Origin: Lactiplantibacillus modestisalitolerans
GTDB lineage: Bacteria > Bacillota > Bacilli > Lactobacillales > Lactobacillaceae
NCBI RefSeq assembly: GCF_005405425.1
Contig: NZ_BJEA01000009.1
Coordinates: forward strand, 62,001-126,000
DNA length: 64,000 nucleotides
Reading direction: 5' to 3'
Shown here: positions 41,951 through 50,577 of the stretch, piece by piece
Numbering within the stretch: position 1 is the first letter of the stretch
How the letters are laid out: each line of letters begins with the position of its first letter
Position numbers and translations under genes: made by a program
Notes under the pieces: model-generated
Database searches by the model: none
What the model saw: only the letters and a program-made list of their open reading frames with translations
What the model was told of the DNA's origin: nothing

Positions 41951-43228
41951 TTAATTTTTGACCAATTGGTCGTTATTGCGTTCGTTGTAATAAAAGTCGC
42001 TGGCACCGCTAACCTGTACGTTTTGTAAACTGGCGTGGGCGGTGTTTTCGATGAAGACTCCGGCTTGGGCCAATTCGGGTGCGTCGGCAATCATCGCGGG
42101 TGCTTCTGGTTGCGCATCGGCACTGAGGCTAAAGTGGGCGTCACTCAAACTGACACTCTTAATTGGCATCTCCGGCAGGCCGTAAATAAAGGCGGCGCAG
42201 GAGCGCACGTTAGTCGCAAACAGGTGGCTAAAGCTCAAGTTTTCAAACTGCGGCGTCCGTTCGTCGACCGGCAACTGGTCCTTGGTCCAAACGTACGGTT
42301 CGCCCCCGTGCGGGCCACAGAAGTAGTAGGCGTTGACGATCAGCGGGCACAGTACGTTATCCATGACGATGTTGGTCACCATGATTTCGCTAATCTTGCC
42401 ACCCCGACCGCGCCGCGTCTTAAAGCGAATCCCGCGGTCCGTGTCTTGGAAAGTACAGTTCGTGATGGTGACGTTGCGAATATCTCCACTCATTTCACTA
42501 CCGAAAACCACGCCGCCGTGACCGTGGCTCATGTTGCAGCCACTAATAATGATATTTTCGCAGGCAATCGCTTCGGCCGCTTCCTCGGTGCCGGCCTTGA
42601 TGGCGATACAGTCATCACCGACGTCGAAGCAACAGTTCGTGATTCGAACGTTGCGGCAGGATTCGGGATCCAAGCCGTCGGTGTTCGGTGAATTCTTAGG
42701 ATTAATCACGGTCGTACCGTTGATCCAAACGTTATCACAGTCAAACGGGTGCAACGTCCAGGCCGGTGAATTCGTGAAAGTCAGCCCGTCAATCACGACC
42801 TGCTTAGAATGTTCAACTGAATATAGGTACGGACGTGGATATTCTAATTCGGCTTCGTGATTCTCAAAGCGTTGCCACCAGCGGGCGCCTTGCCCGTCAA
42901 TAATACCGTCCCCCGCTAACTTAACGTGGGTCAGCTGGTTCCCGTATAAGCAGGCCCGATAAACCAAGCGGGTCGCGCCTTCCCAACGGGACTTAACGGT
43001 TGGGTACAAGTCGATTTGATTACTAAACTTCAGCCGGGCCCCCGCCTCTAAGTAGAGGGTCAGGTGACTCCCTAATTGGAGGGAACCGACTTCGTAGTCG
43101 CCGGCTTGTAAGGTTAATTGCCCGCCACCCTGCGCCACGAGGGCGTCAATGGCTTGCTGGATGGTCGCGGTTCGCGTTGCAACGTCAAGGTCGGCAACGG
43201 CCGCTGACGTGATAATACGTTCATTCAT
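41951..43228 (-). CDS. GH28 polygalacturonase-type glycosidase (canonical motifs)
   Basis: 425-residue beta-helix. Full active-site set: SPNTDGLD, GDDCIAIKAG, SHGHGGVVFGSE and RFKTRRGRGG. No signal peptide, so it probably trims imported oligogalacturonides, releasing galacturonate for UxaC. ATG after GGGAGG; co-transcribed with uxuB. A cre-like/ACGTTAACATTT site lies in its leader. Confidence 0.92.
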   Translation of the reverse strand: MNERIITSAAVADLDVATRTATIQQAIDALVAQGGGQLTLQAGDYEVGSLQLGSHLTLYLEAGARLKFSNQIDLYPTVKSRWEGATRLVYRACLYGNQLTHVKLAGDGIIDGQGARWWQRFENHEAELEYPRPYLYSVEHSKQVVIDGLTFTNSPAWTLHPFDCDNVWINGTTVINPKNSPNTDGLDPESCRNVRITNCCFDVGDDCIAIKAGTEEAAEAIACENIIISGCNMSHGHGGVVFGSEMSGDIRNVTITNCTFQDTDRGIRFKTRRGRGGKISEIMVTNIVMDNVLCPLIVNAYYFCGPHGGEPYVWTKDQLPVDERTPQFENLSFSHLFATNVRSCAAFIYGLPEMPIKSVSLSDAHFSLSADAQPEAPAMIADAPELAQAGVFIENTAHASLQNVQVSGASDFYYNERNNDQLVKN

Positions 43229-43248
43229 TGTTCTAGCCTCCCAAAAAA

Positions 43249-43263
43249 GAAAACGTTAACATT
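43249..43263 (-). promoter_or_regulatory. cre-like/LacI-type site in the GH28 leader
   Basis: Minus strand ATGTTAACGTTTTCT, 14 of 15 cre positions, 20-35 nt before the ATG; shares ACGTTAACATTT with 38885-38896. Confidence 0.6.
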
Positions 43264-43392
43264 TATAGTTTCAGCTTAATAAAAAACCGTTAAAAGTCAA
43301 GATTCTTTTAATCTTGTAGCTCGGTAAACATGATTTATAACCGCTATAAATCAACGTTTATTCCACTTTTTTATATTTTTTTGCTAAAAAAC

Positions 43393-43499
43393 ATTGTATT
43401 TTGTGAAAAAATGAGATAATCTCTATGTAAGCGCTTAATTAATTAACTTTTTGGCTTTTAAACATCTGAACGCTCATCAAAATGCACACGTGTACATTT
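43393..43499 (+). promoter_or_regulatory. Promoter region of the isomerase-GPH-GH105 operon
   Basis: ATTGTA and GATAAT with 16-bp spacing (to about 43420), cre-like ATGTAAGCGCTTAAT (43425-43439), CATCTGAAC, then ATGCACACGTGTACATTT (43482-43499) before the ribosome site. Confidence 0.55.
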
Positions 43500-43518
43500 A
43501 AGAAAGGAGGTCTTCCAC

Positions 43519-44364
43519 GTGTTAAATCTTCGGCTTGGCATTCGGGCGCATGATTTACCCGCTACGTCGCTCGACGAACTGCTCACGCAGGCCAACAAGT
43601 ATCCCTTTACTAACTTTCAATTTGCACCACTCAAGTTAGCCGCGCTTGGCCTGGGTGACGTCCGGTTAACACCCGGTTTAGCTACTGCCATTTACAGTAA
43701 GATGCAGCAACACCAACTTGACGTTTCCTTATTAGGTTGCATTACAAACTTGGCCCATCCGGACGCCAACGTCCGCGAAGCGGAACTCAAGCGCTTCGAA
43801 AACTTCATGAGTGTGGCCCGCTACTTCGGTAACGCCATCGTCGCCACTGAAACTGGCAGCGTCAGCCCCAATGGCCGGACACTTGCGAACTTCGAAGAGC
43901 CCGTTTTCGAACGCGTCGTTAAGTCGACCGCCCGCCTTGCTCGGACCGCTGAAAAGCTCGGCGTCCTCTTCGCGATTGAACCCGGTGATAACCACCCGAT
44001 TCATGATCTGAAAACGACCCGCCGCCTATTTGAAGCCGTCGATAGCCCGAACATGAAGCTTGTCTTTGATCCCGTTAATTTGATCACCGCTACGAATTAC
44101 CAGCAGCAAGACCAAATCATCGATGCGTTTGTCCAAGAATTCGCCGACAAAATCGTCGCGGTTCACTTAAAAGATTTTGCAATTATTGACCAACATTGCC
44201 ATGTTTGCGCCTTTGGTCAGGGCCAGTTGCATCGTGAACGGTTCATCAAACTCATTGCCAGTCAGTTCCCACACCTATTTTGTACCTTCGAAGGAATTCG
44301 ACCGGCCGAAATTCCAACCGCCCTCACCGAGTTACAACGGTGGGTCGCGCTTGATACGTTTTAA
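43519..44364 (+). CDS. Sugar phosphate isomerase/epimerase family TIM barrel
   Basis: 281 residues from GTG, 8 nt after AAGGAGG. AP-endonuclease-2-type barrel with candidate metal ligands Glu (TETGSVSPNG, FAIEPGDNHP), Asp/His (VFDPVN, AVHLKDF) and Glu (CTFEGIRP). Leads the operon with a GPH symporter and GH105, so it may epimerise or isomerise an unusual pectin-derived sugar. Substrate unknown. Confidence 0.75.
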   Translation: MLNLRLGIRAHDLPATSLDELLTQANKYPFTNFQFAPLKLAALGLGDVRLTPGLATAIYSKMQQHQLDVSLLGCITNLAHPDANVREAELKRFENFMSVARYFGNAIVATETGSVSPNGRTLANFEEPVFERVVKSTARLARTAEKLGVLFAIEPGDNHPIHDLKTTRRLFEAVDSPNMKLVFDPVNLITATNYQQQDQIIDAFVQEFADKIVAVHLKDFAIIDQHCHVCAFGQGQLHRERFIKLIASQFPHLFCTFEGIRPAEIPTALTELQRWVALDTF

Positions 44365-44407
44365 TTCAATTTAGATTGTTTTGTTAAACGAAGGAGGAAC
44401 ACCTATC

Positions 44408-45955
44408 ATGCAAAATCAGACTTCTGCACCTGCTCCCAAGAAGCATAAAATCACGTTACTCACTCGACTCGCTTATGGGAGTGGGAACTTACTTGGTAGT
44501 GGGGCCCTCGGGATCTCCGGGACCTGGCTACTATTCTTCTACACCACTTTCTGTGGTCTTCCAGTTGTGCAAGCCGCGTTAATCTTCTCAATTTCAACTT
44601 ACTTAGACGTTATTTTGAACCCATTGATGGGGTTCATCACCGATAGTTTCTATAACACCCGCTTAGGGCAAAAATTCGGTCGGCGGCGGTTCTTCATCCT
44701 CTTAGGGATTCCGCTGATGCTGATCTACCCAGCCCTTTGGGTTACCGGGATGAACTTCTTCTACTACTTAATTTCATACATTTCATTTGAAATCACTTAT
44801 ACGATGGTCATGATCCCTTACGAAACCTTAGCCGTTGAAATGACGGATAGTTTCGACGAACGGACTTATTTAACCGGTTTCAAAGCAATGTTCGGTAAGG
44901 TTGCCAACTTTATCGCCGCTGCGTTACCAGGGGTCTTCTTCACCTTACTTGGTAAGAACTCGCCATACTCATTCTTAGCAACTGGTGCCGTTTACTGTGC
45001 GATCATGTTAATCGCCTTAACGTTCTTATACTTCAACTCATGGGAACGTCCCGCTTCCGAAGTTGCTTCAGAACACGTTGAAAACATCTGGGAAGGTTTC
45101 AAGAAACTCTTCATCGATATCTTCTCAACCTTACGTTTAAAGACTTTCCGGGCCCACTTAGGGATGTACCTCTTCGGGTTCGGTGCTGAATGGCTGTTTA
45201 CCGCGACCTTTACGTACTTCATCGTCTTCGTATTGGCACGGCCTTCAACCTTAGTTTCTGAATTGAACAGTTTCAGCAGTATTTTACAATTAATCTCAAC
45301 CGCAATCTTCATCGTAATCTGTGCGAAGAAGGGCTTCACCCGTCCATTTAGTTTTGCCTTAGGGATTGTTATTACGGCCGTTATCTCATACGTCATTATT
45401 TACTTCTTCCACATTCCACACCTCACTTGGTTAGTCGTTGCCGTTACGGCCGTCTTCGGGATTGGTACCGGTGGTGTTTACTACATTCCATGGACCGTTT
45501 ACACCTTTATGGCCGACGTGGACGAAGTTGTCACGAACCGGCGGCGTGAAGGGATCTACTCCGGTGCCATGACGATGGCCGGGAAGTTAATCCGTGCAAC
45601 CATCGTCTTCATCTTAGGGGTTGTCTTAGCTGCCTTTGGTTTCAAGGAAGGTGCTTCCGTTCAACCACAAAGTGCCGTAAACGCAATCGTCGGTGTCTTA
45701 ATTGTCGGTGTTATTGGGTTGGCTCTCTTAGGTCAATTCTTCTCTAGCCGGATGAAGTTGGACCACCGCACCCACAAGATCATCTTGGACGAACTTGACC
45801 GGATTCATGCTGGTGGTAAGAAGGAAGACGTTACCCCAGAAACGAAACAAGTTATCGAAGAATTAACCGGCTTCAAGTACGAACAATGCTTCGGTAATAA
45901 CAACGTTGGTTACCAAGAAAAGAAGCATGAAAACCACACTGCTTCGCAAGCATAG
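44408..45955 (+). CDS. GPH-family (glycoside-pentoside-hexuronide) cation symporter
   Basis: 515 residues from ATG 44408 (AAGGAGG 9 nt upstream); 12 helices. GQKFGRRRFFILLGIP, MIPYETLAVEMTDSFDERTYLTGFK and YIPWTVYTFMADVDEVVTNRRREGIYSGAM are GPH hallmarks. Probably imports unsaturated rhamnogalacturonan or galacturonate oligomers for the adjacent GH105 and GH28 enzymes. Paralogue at 53520-55043. Confidence 0.88.
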   Translation: MQNQTSAPAPKKHKITLLTRLAYGSGNLLGSGALGISGTWLLFFYTTFCGLPVVQAALIFSISTYLDVILNPLMGFITDSFYNTRLGQKFGRRRFFILLGIPLMLIYPALWVTGMNFFYYLISYISFEITYTMVMIPYETLAVEMTDSFDERTYLTGFKAMFGKVANFIAAALPGVFFTLLGKNSPYSFLATGAVYCAIMLIALTFLYFNSWERPASEVASEHVENIWEGFKKLFIDIFSTLRLKTFRAHLGMYLFGFGAEWLFTATFTYFIVFVLARPSTLVSELNSFSSILQLISTAIFIVICAKKGFTRPFSFALGIVITAVISYVIIYFFHIPHLTWLVVAVTAVFGIGTGGVYYIPWTVYTFMADVDEVVTNRRREGIYSGAMTMAGKLIRATIVFILGVVLAAFGFKEGASVQPQSAVNAIVGVLIVGVIGLALLGQFFSSRMKLDHRTHKIILDELDRIHAGGKKEDVTPETKQVIEELTGFKYEQCFGNNNVGYQEKKHENHTASQA

Positions 45956-45996
45956 TTAGCCCGTCATTTAGACAAAATCAATTAGGAGTGATAGTT

Positions 45997-47121
45997 GTGT
46001 ATCGTCAATATGGAGACTTACAAACCGATTGGCCAACCAAAGGCGCCCAAACCATGCTCAATCGGGAACCCGAAATGAACTTAAAAGGTAAATGGGAATA
46101 CGAAGACGGCTTGATGCTAAACGGCATGTACGCCATTTATAAGACGACCCATGAAAAAGCTTATTTTGATTATATTAAGCACAACATCGATGAATTTATC
46201 GATGATGAGGGTCACATCAAATCGTACCACCGTGACGAATGGAGCCTAGACTTCATCAATAACGGGAAGGCCGTTTTAGACCTCTACGATGAAACCCACG
46301 ACCCGAAATACAAGGCCGTTGCTGACCGTCTTTATGATCAACTATTAAGTCAGCCCCGGACTGATATCGACGTTTTCTGGCACAAGCAAATCTACCCGAA
46401 CCAAATCTGGTTGGATGGGCTGTACATGGGCTCCGTTTTCTACGCCCGTTACCAAAAGACGTTCGGTATTACCGACCACTTGGAGGACGTTGTCCACCAG
46501 TTCCTAGGTGCTTATAAGGCGACCTACGATGAAAAGACCGGCCTTTGCTACCACGCAACCGACGTTAGTCGCAAAGCCTTCTGGTGTGACCCTGAAACCG
46601 GGCATTCTCCGCACTTCTGGACTCGTAGTATTGGTTGGTTCGTCATGGCGATTGTCGACGTCATGGAATACTTACCAGCCGACCTGGATGGCCGTGAACA
46701 AATGCTCAGTAACCTCCGCGACTTGCTGAAAGCGCTTCGCAAGGTCGCTGATCCAAAGACTGGCCTCTGGTATCAAGTTACCGACGAAGGCGACCGGCCA
46801 ATGAACTACTTGGAATCCTCTGGGAGTTTAATGATCTTAAACGCCATTGCTAAGGGCCTTCGGATGGGCTACTTGGACGAAGCTGAATGGTCAGACTTCC
46901 TGAAGAACGGCTTTGAAAACGCCCTGCAACAATTTATCTCGGTTGACCGCCACGACTACGTCAACGTCAACAAGATTGCCCACGTCGGCGGCTTGGGTGG
47001 TGCTAACAAGCGTGATGGTTCCTTCGCTTACTACATGAGCGAACCAATCGTCGTCAACGACCACAAGGGTGTCGGTCCATTCCTCCTGCTCGCTAATGAA
47101 ATGCGCCAGCGATTGAATTAA
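45997..47121 (+). CDS. GH105 unsaturated rhamnogalacturonyl hydrolase (YteR/YesR-type)
   Basis: 374 residues from GTG 45997 (AGGAG 8 nt upstream). Alpha/alpha-barrel with WLDGLYMGSVFYARY (general-acid Asp near residue 140) and HFWTRSIGWFVMAIVDVMEYLP. No signal peptide. Removes the terminal unsaturated uronic acid from pectin-lyase products in the cytoplasm by hydrating the double bond. Confidence 0.92.
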   Translation: MYRQYGDLQTDWPTKGAQTMLNREPEMNLKGKWEYEDGLMLNGMYAIYKTTHEKAYFDYIKHNIDEFIDDEGHIKSYHRDEWSLDFINNGKAVLDLYDETHDPKYKAVADRLYDQLLSQPRTDIDVFWHKQIYPNQIWLDGLYMGSVFYARYQKTFGITDHLEDVVHQFLGAYKATYDEKTGLCYHATDVSRKAFWCDPETGHSPHFWTRSIGWFVMAIVDVMEYLPADLDGREQMLSNLRDLLKALRKVADPKTGLWYQVTDEGDRPMNYLESSGSLMILNAIAKGLRMGYLDEAEWSDFLKNGFENALQQFISVDRHDYVNVNKIAHVGGLGGANKRDGSFAYYMSEPIVVNDHKGVGPFLLLANEMRQRLN

Positions 47122-47205
47122 TTCCTAACCAGTTATCGTCAGTCGCTGGTTCAGTCAAGTACTGACACACTTCCTTCAATAACGGTGCCACCCGTCTATT
47201 GAACG

Positions 47206-47242
47206 ACGTCCGCTCCGGATTTTTCCGGGCGGACGTTTTTGT
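47206..47242 (+). terminator. Terminator after GH105
   Basis: ACGTCCGCTCCGGA pairs with TCCGGGCGGACGT around TTTT, followed by TTTTGTT. Confidence 0.88.
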
Positions 47243-47523
47243 TATAACCGACACTACTTTTACAAATACGTCTTTGTACCAATTAGTGCTGACCTTGCCG
47301 CCAGCAGCGGGTGTCACAGGTTGGCTGGAACACTGCGGTCATCGATTTGAGCTCACTCAGAAGCCCACTGAGCAATCTCAAATTCGAGCCTTATTCTAAG
47401 CCGGAAGAACCCCACTTCCGGCCAAGAATAATTTCGCAGTTGAGCCATGGTGACACCCGCTACTGGCTAAACTGGCTCTAATACTAAGTACCGTAGCTCA
47501 CTTTAGTAAATCTCAGTTAGTAA

Positions 47524-47658
47524 GCTTTCTTGAAGGACAGCTTACAAAACCGCCCTGTACCAGCGTCTAATGAGCTTAGACCTGTAAATTGCCAAGCCCA
47601 GCATACCCGTGACTACAATACAGCTCAAAACATTCTAGCTAAAAGCTTTGATAATTAG
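47524..47658 (+). pseudogene. TnpB (IS605/IS1341-type) C-terminal remnant
   Basis: The frame ends NCQAQHTRDYNTAQNILAK then SFDN and a stop, matching the conserved RDxNAAxNI tail of TnpB after its zinc finger. Upstream in-frame stops show decay; most of the ~1.2-kb gene is gone. Confidence 0.65.
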
Positions 47659-47765
47659 CCCGTAAGACTCGTTTACGGGCAATCGCGTCTCTAAAGCACA
47701 TTGTGGTCATTACGTCGTCAGGCGTGGTGCTTACAAACCCTTGATTTTAACCAGGGGTGGTTGGG
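47524..47765 (+). mobile_element. Decayed IS605-family right end
   Basis: TnpB tail followed by a perfect GCCCGTAA/TTACGGGC hairpin (47658-47680) and an imperfect ACCCTTG...CCAGGGGT hairpin (about 47737-47758), resembling the right-end/omegaRNA region of such elements. Left end not found; 47243-47523 holds another CCGGAAG/CTTCCGG hairpin (about 47401) and no gene. Confidence 0.5.
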
Positions 47766-47841
47766 TTGGACAAGCGCTTCCATATCCGTCATACTTAAGG
47801 TGAGTTGGTACGACTATTACTATTCATAAGGAGCATACTAA

Positions 47842-48366
47842 ATGCAAATCAAAACGATCCAACCGGCTGACTACGACGCCGTTGATCAGTTAGTTCACGC
47901 AGCTTTCAGCCAAACCGAGCACGGCTACGACGGTGAGGTCGAACTCATCCACGCCCTGCGCCAGGACCCCGCTTACCAAGCCTACTTGGAAGTGGTCGCC
48001 TTCGACCCCCTGCAACGTCCAATTGGGGTCGGTTTACTGAGCCCCATCACGATTGGCGACAGTCCCATCACGGGCTTAGCCCTAGCACCCCTCGCGGTTG
48101 ATCCCGCCCACCAAAAACAGGGTGTCGGTCGCCGTATCATTCAAAAACTCGAACAACGCGCCCGGATTTCTGGCGGGGCCTACATTAGCGTGCTCGGTTG
48201 GCCAGACTACTACGGTCAATTCGGTTACCGACCCGCAAGCGCGTTCAACGTGCAAGCGCCTTGGGATGACGTCCCTGAGGACTACTACCTACTTAAACCG
48301 TTAACTCCAAGCGGCTTAGAAGGGATTCACGGAACCGTTGGCTACTTGCCCGCGTTTCAGAACTAA
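47842..48366 (+). CDS. GNAT-family N-acetyltransferase
   Basis: 174 residues; LAPLAVDPAHQKQGVGRRIIQKL is the acetyl-CoA pyrophosphate loop (Q/RxxGxG/A), followed by VLGWPDYYGQFGYRPASAF. Similar to YhbS-type acetyltransferases. Clear AAGGAG site. Substrate unknown; not part of sugar operons. Confidence 0.88.
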   Translation: MQIKTIQPADYDAVDQLVHAAFSQTEHGYDGEVELIHALRQDPAYQAYLEVVAFDPLQRPIGVGLLSPITIGDSPITGLALAPLAVDPAHQKQGVGRRIIQKLEQRARISGGAYISVLGWPDYYGQFGYRPASAFNVQAPWDDVPEDYYLLKPLTPSGLEGIHGTVGYLPAFQN

Positions 48367-48370
48367 TTTT

Positions 48371-48423
48371 TAAACCAAAAAGCCCCAGTAACGGCCAATG
48401 ATGGCTGGTACTGGGGCTTTATT
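48371..48423 (+). terminator. Terminator after the GNAT gene
   Basis: AAAGCCCCAGTA pairs with TACTGGGGCTTT, then ATT. Confidence 0.8.
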
Positions 48424-48522
48424 AATCAGTCTTTTAAGAGGCACGAACGCATCACCGCACTATCTACCTGCTTGCGGCAATAATCAGCCTGTAAAAGCGC
48501 TACACTATCGCTACGTTACGCT

Positions 48523-48563
48523 ACAAAAAGACGCCCCACAGCATCGCTGTGAGGCGTTTCATT
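48523..48563 (-). terminator. Terminator after the 78-aa protein gene
   Basis: Minus strand ACGCCTCACAGC/GCTGTGGGGCGT followed by CTTTTTG. Confidence 0.8.
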
Positions 48564-48573
48564 TGGCGCTAGC

Positions 48574-48810
48574 TTAGTACATCTTAAGCTGGTCGAGCCC
48601 TTTCATTAAGAGCGCAAAATCATCAGTCTTCGAAAACTTCAATGATTCGCTTTCTAATTTATTGAACTTTTCAATTAAAACGTAGGCTGCTAAGTAACGC
48701 TTCAAAGCGTCCTTGCTGGCCCGAGTATCGTCTTCAGCCTTTAAGTTTGAGCCGCTAACGACGGCGCGTGCAAATTTATCTGGGTTGATTTGAATTTTTT
48801 GTTTTGCCAT
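48574..48810 (-). CDS. Small hydrophilic protein of unknown function
   Basis: 78 residues from ATG 48810 after AAGGAG. Begins MAKQKIQINPDKFARAVVSG, helix-rich, Lys/Glu-rich, no membrane segment. Monocistronic with its own terminator. Not recognised. Confidence 0.65.
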   Translation of the reverse strand: MAKQKIQINPDKFARAVVSGSNLKAEDDTRASKDALKRYLAAYVLIEKFNKLESESLKFSKTDDFALLMKGLDQLKMY

Positions 48811-48952
48811 GCTGTACTCCTTATTGTTAATAGTTCGGTCTAAAGCAACAGCATCTATCATAGGCAAAACCAACCCGCGCTGTCAATCCTAATATAACTA
48901 ATCAATATAAAAACAATAACGTTGTCGTATATATTGAATACTGTTTTAGGAA

Positions 48953-49408
48953 TTAGCGGTTGAATAACTTTGCAAAAAAGCCTTGTTTGGGCTGCGACGT
49001 CTTTAACATCAACGGTTCCGGAAAACGTTCACAAATGTCGATGGTCGGAACCTCGACCGCCGATGTGGCGCACAGTAAGACGGCGGCGCTATTTCGTTCA
49101 CAACGATAATAGCGATCATTGCGAATCGCAAACTGGGTTTGAAGTCGCTGGGCCAGGGCCACGTAGCGACTAAGAATATCCGCATCAAGTTTACCGTGAA
49201 ACAGTAAGTACCGTTCCGGTTGCCGTTGGAGTTCGTAAGTCAACTCGTTTGAAAAGTCCCGGCGCAGGGCCTGCTCAAACGTAATTTTTAAATCAATTCT
49301 CTCATAAAAAGTGCCTAAACAGCGGTGCTGCTCATCAGGATGCAGTAACGGCATCCCCCACAACGCAGTTTGAAGCCGTTGTTCAAAATCGCGATCATTA
49401 TTAGCCAT
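48953..49408 (-). CDS. YueI-family (DUF1694) protein
   Basis: 151 residues from ATG 49408 (GAGGT upstream). HRCLGTFYERIDLKITFEQAL and YLLFHGKLDADILSRYVALAQ match YueI/DUF1694, distantly related to ribosomal L7Ae-like folds. Function unknown. Short gap to kdgK, same strand. Confidence 0.72.
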   Translation of the reverse strand: MANNDRDFEQRLQTALWGMPLLHPDEQHRCLGTFYERIDLKITFEQALRRDFSNELTYELQRQPERYLLFHGKLDADILSRYVALAQRLQTQFAIRNDRYYRCERNSAAVLLCATSAVEVPTIDICERFPEPLMLKTSQPKQGFFAKLFNR

Positions 49409-49484
49409 TGGCGCTACCTCATTTTTAGCTGAGCACGGGGTGCTTGCATTCACTCGTAACGAACGTCACTTTTTATTGCGAAGC

Positions 49485-50504
49485 TTAGCGATTCATTGCG
49501 GAACCGCCGTCTTGCATGATGCTCCGAATTTCTGGTTCACTGACCAGATTCAAGTCACCACTGACCGTCAGCTTCAAGACGCTGGCTGCAATTGCGTAGT
49601 CGACTTGTTCTTGACCATCGAAGTTGTGTAAGAAGCCGTGCAATAACCCGGCCCCAAAGGCGTCCCCACTGGCAACCCCTTCGTAGACGTGTAATTGGTA
49701 AACGGCACTTTCGTAGAACTTACCGTCCCACAATAATAATGCGGACCACTTGCTGTCTTCAACGGAGTTAATGTTCCGCAAAATACTTGCAACGGTGTGG
49801 CAGTTTGGATATTGATCAACCACGGCCTGCATTCCGGCTTTGAAGCTATCCTTTTGGTCGATTCCGTGGCGCATATCACCGTCAAAGGCTTTGATTCCTA
49901 AGCTGGATTCGAAGTCTTCGTCGTTCGCCAAGACAACGTTAACGTAAGGCATCACTTTCTTTGAGAAGGCTTGCGCTTCTTCGGGAGTCCACATTTTACC
50001 CCGGAAGTTGGTGTCAAAAATCACGGTAATCTTGTGATCCTTGCAGTACTTCACAGCGGTCAGGATTGCGCTTTGTAATTCAGTTGAAATCGCAGCGGTA
50101 ATCCCTGAGAAGTAGAAGTAGTCGACGCCGTCAAGGATGCTTTCCCAGTCGAATTCAGCGGCTTTAGCCGTTGCGAAGGAACTCCCCGCCCGGTCGTAAA
50201 CAACGTTGGTTCCCCGGACACTAGCACCCTTTTCGAAGAAATAAATCCCTAACCGCGGGCCGCCACGGTGCAGTTTACTGGTATCGACACCGAATTTACG
50301 GAGGGTGCCAACCGCTGAGTCACCAAGTAGGTTTTCTGGAAATTTGCTGACGTAAGCGGATTCATCACCTTGTAACGCAAGGGAAACCGCGACGTTTGCT
50401 TCCGCACCGCCGTAAGTTGCTTCAAATTGATCTGATTGTAAAATTCGTTTGCTTTCACTTGGTTTGAGCCGAAGCATCATTTCACCAAAGGTTAATACTT
50501 TCAT
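49485..50504 (-). CDS. kdgK: 2-keto-3-deoxygluconate kinase (PfkB family)
   Basis: 339 residues from ATG 50504. YGGAEANVAVSLALQGD (sugar site), VIFDTNFRGKMW and GVASGDAFGAGLLHGFLHNF (catalytic Asp in GDAFGAG) define a PfkB ribokinase-like sugar kinase; the DTNFRGKMW segment is typical of KDG kinases. Phosphorylates KDG from UxuA to KDPG. KDPG aldolase is not in the window. Confidence 0.9.
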   Translation of the reverse strand: MKVLTFGEMMLRLKPSESKRILQSDQFEATYGGAEANVAVSLALQGDESAYVSKFPENLLGDSAVGTLRKFGVDTSKLHRGGPRLGIYFFEKGASVRGTNVVYDRAGSSFATAKAAEFDWESILDGVDYFYFSGITAAISTELQSAILTAVKYCKDHKITVIFDTNFRGKMWTPEEAQAFSKKVMPYVNVVLANDEDFESSLGIKAFDGDMRHGIDQKDSFKAGMQAVVDQYPNCHTVASILRNINSVEDSKWSALLLWDGKFYESAVYQLHVYEGVASGDAFGAGLLHGFLHNFDGQEQVDYAIAASVLKLTVSGDLNLVSEPEIRSIMQDGGSAMNR

Positions 50505-50577
50505 CAAGACACATCCAATCTAATTAATAAATACGCTTATGATATATACACTATCATAACCTTTTTCAAAAGCCGCG

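Noticed and set aside
42035-42691. 218-codon plus-strand reading frame
   Set aside because: Antisense to the well-supported GH28 gene; a by-product of codon bias.
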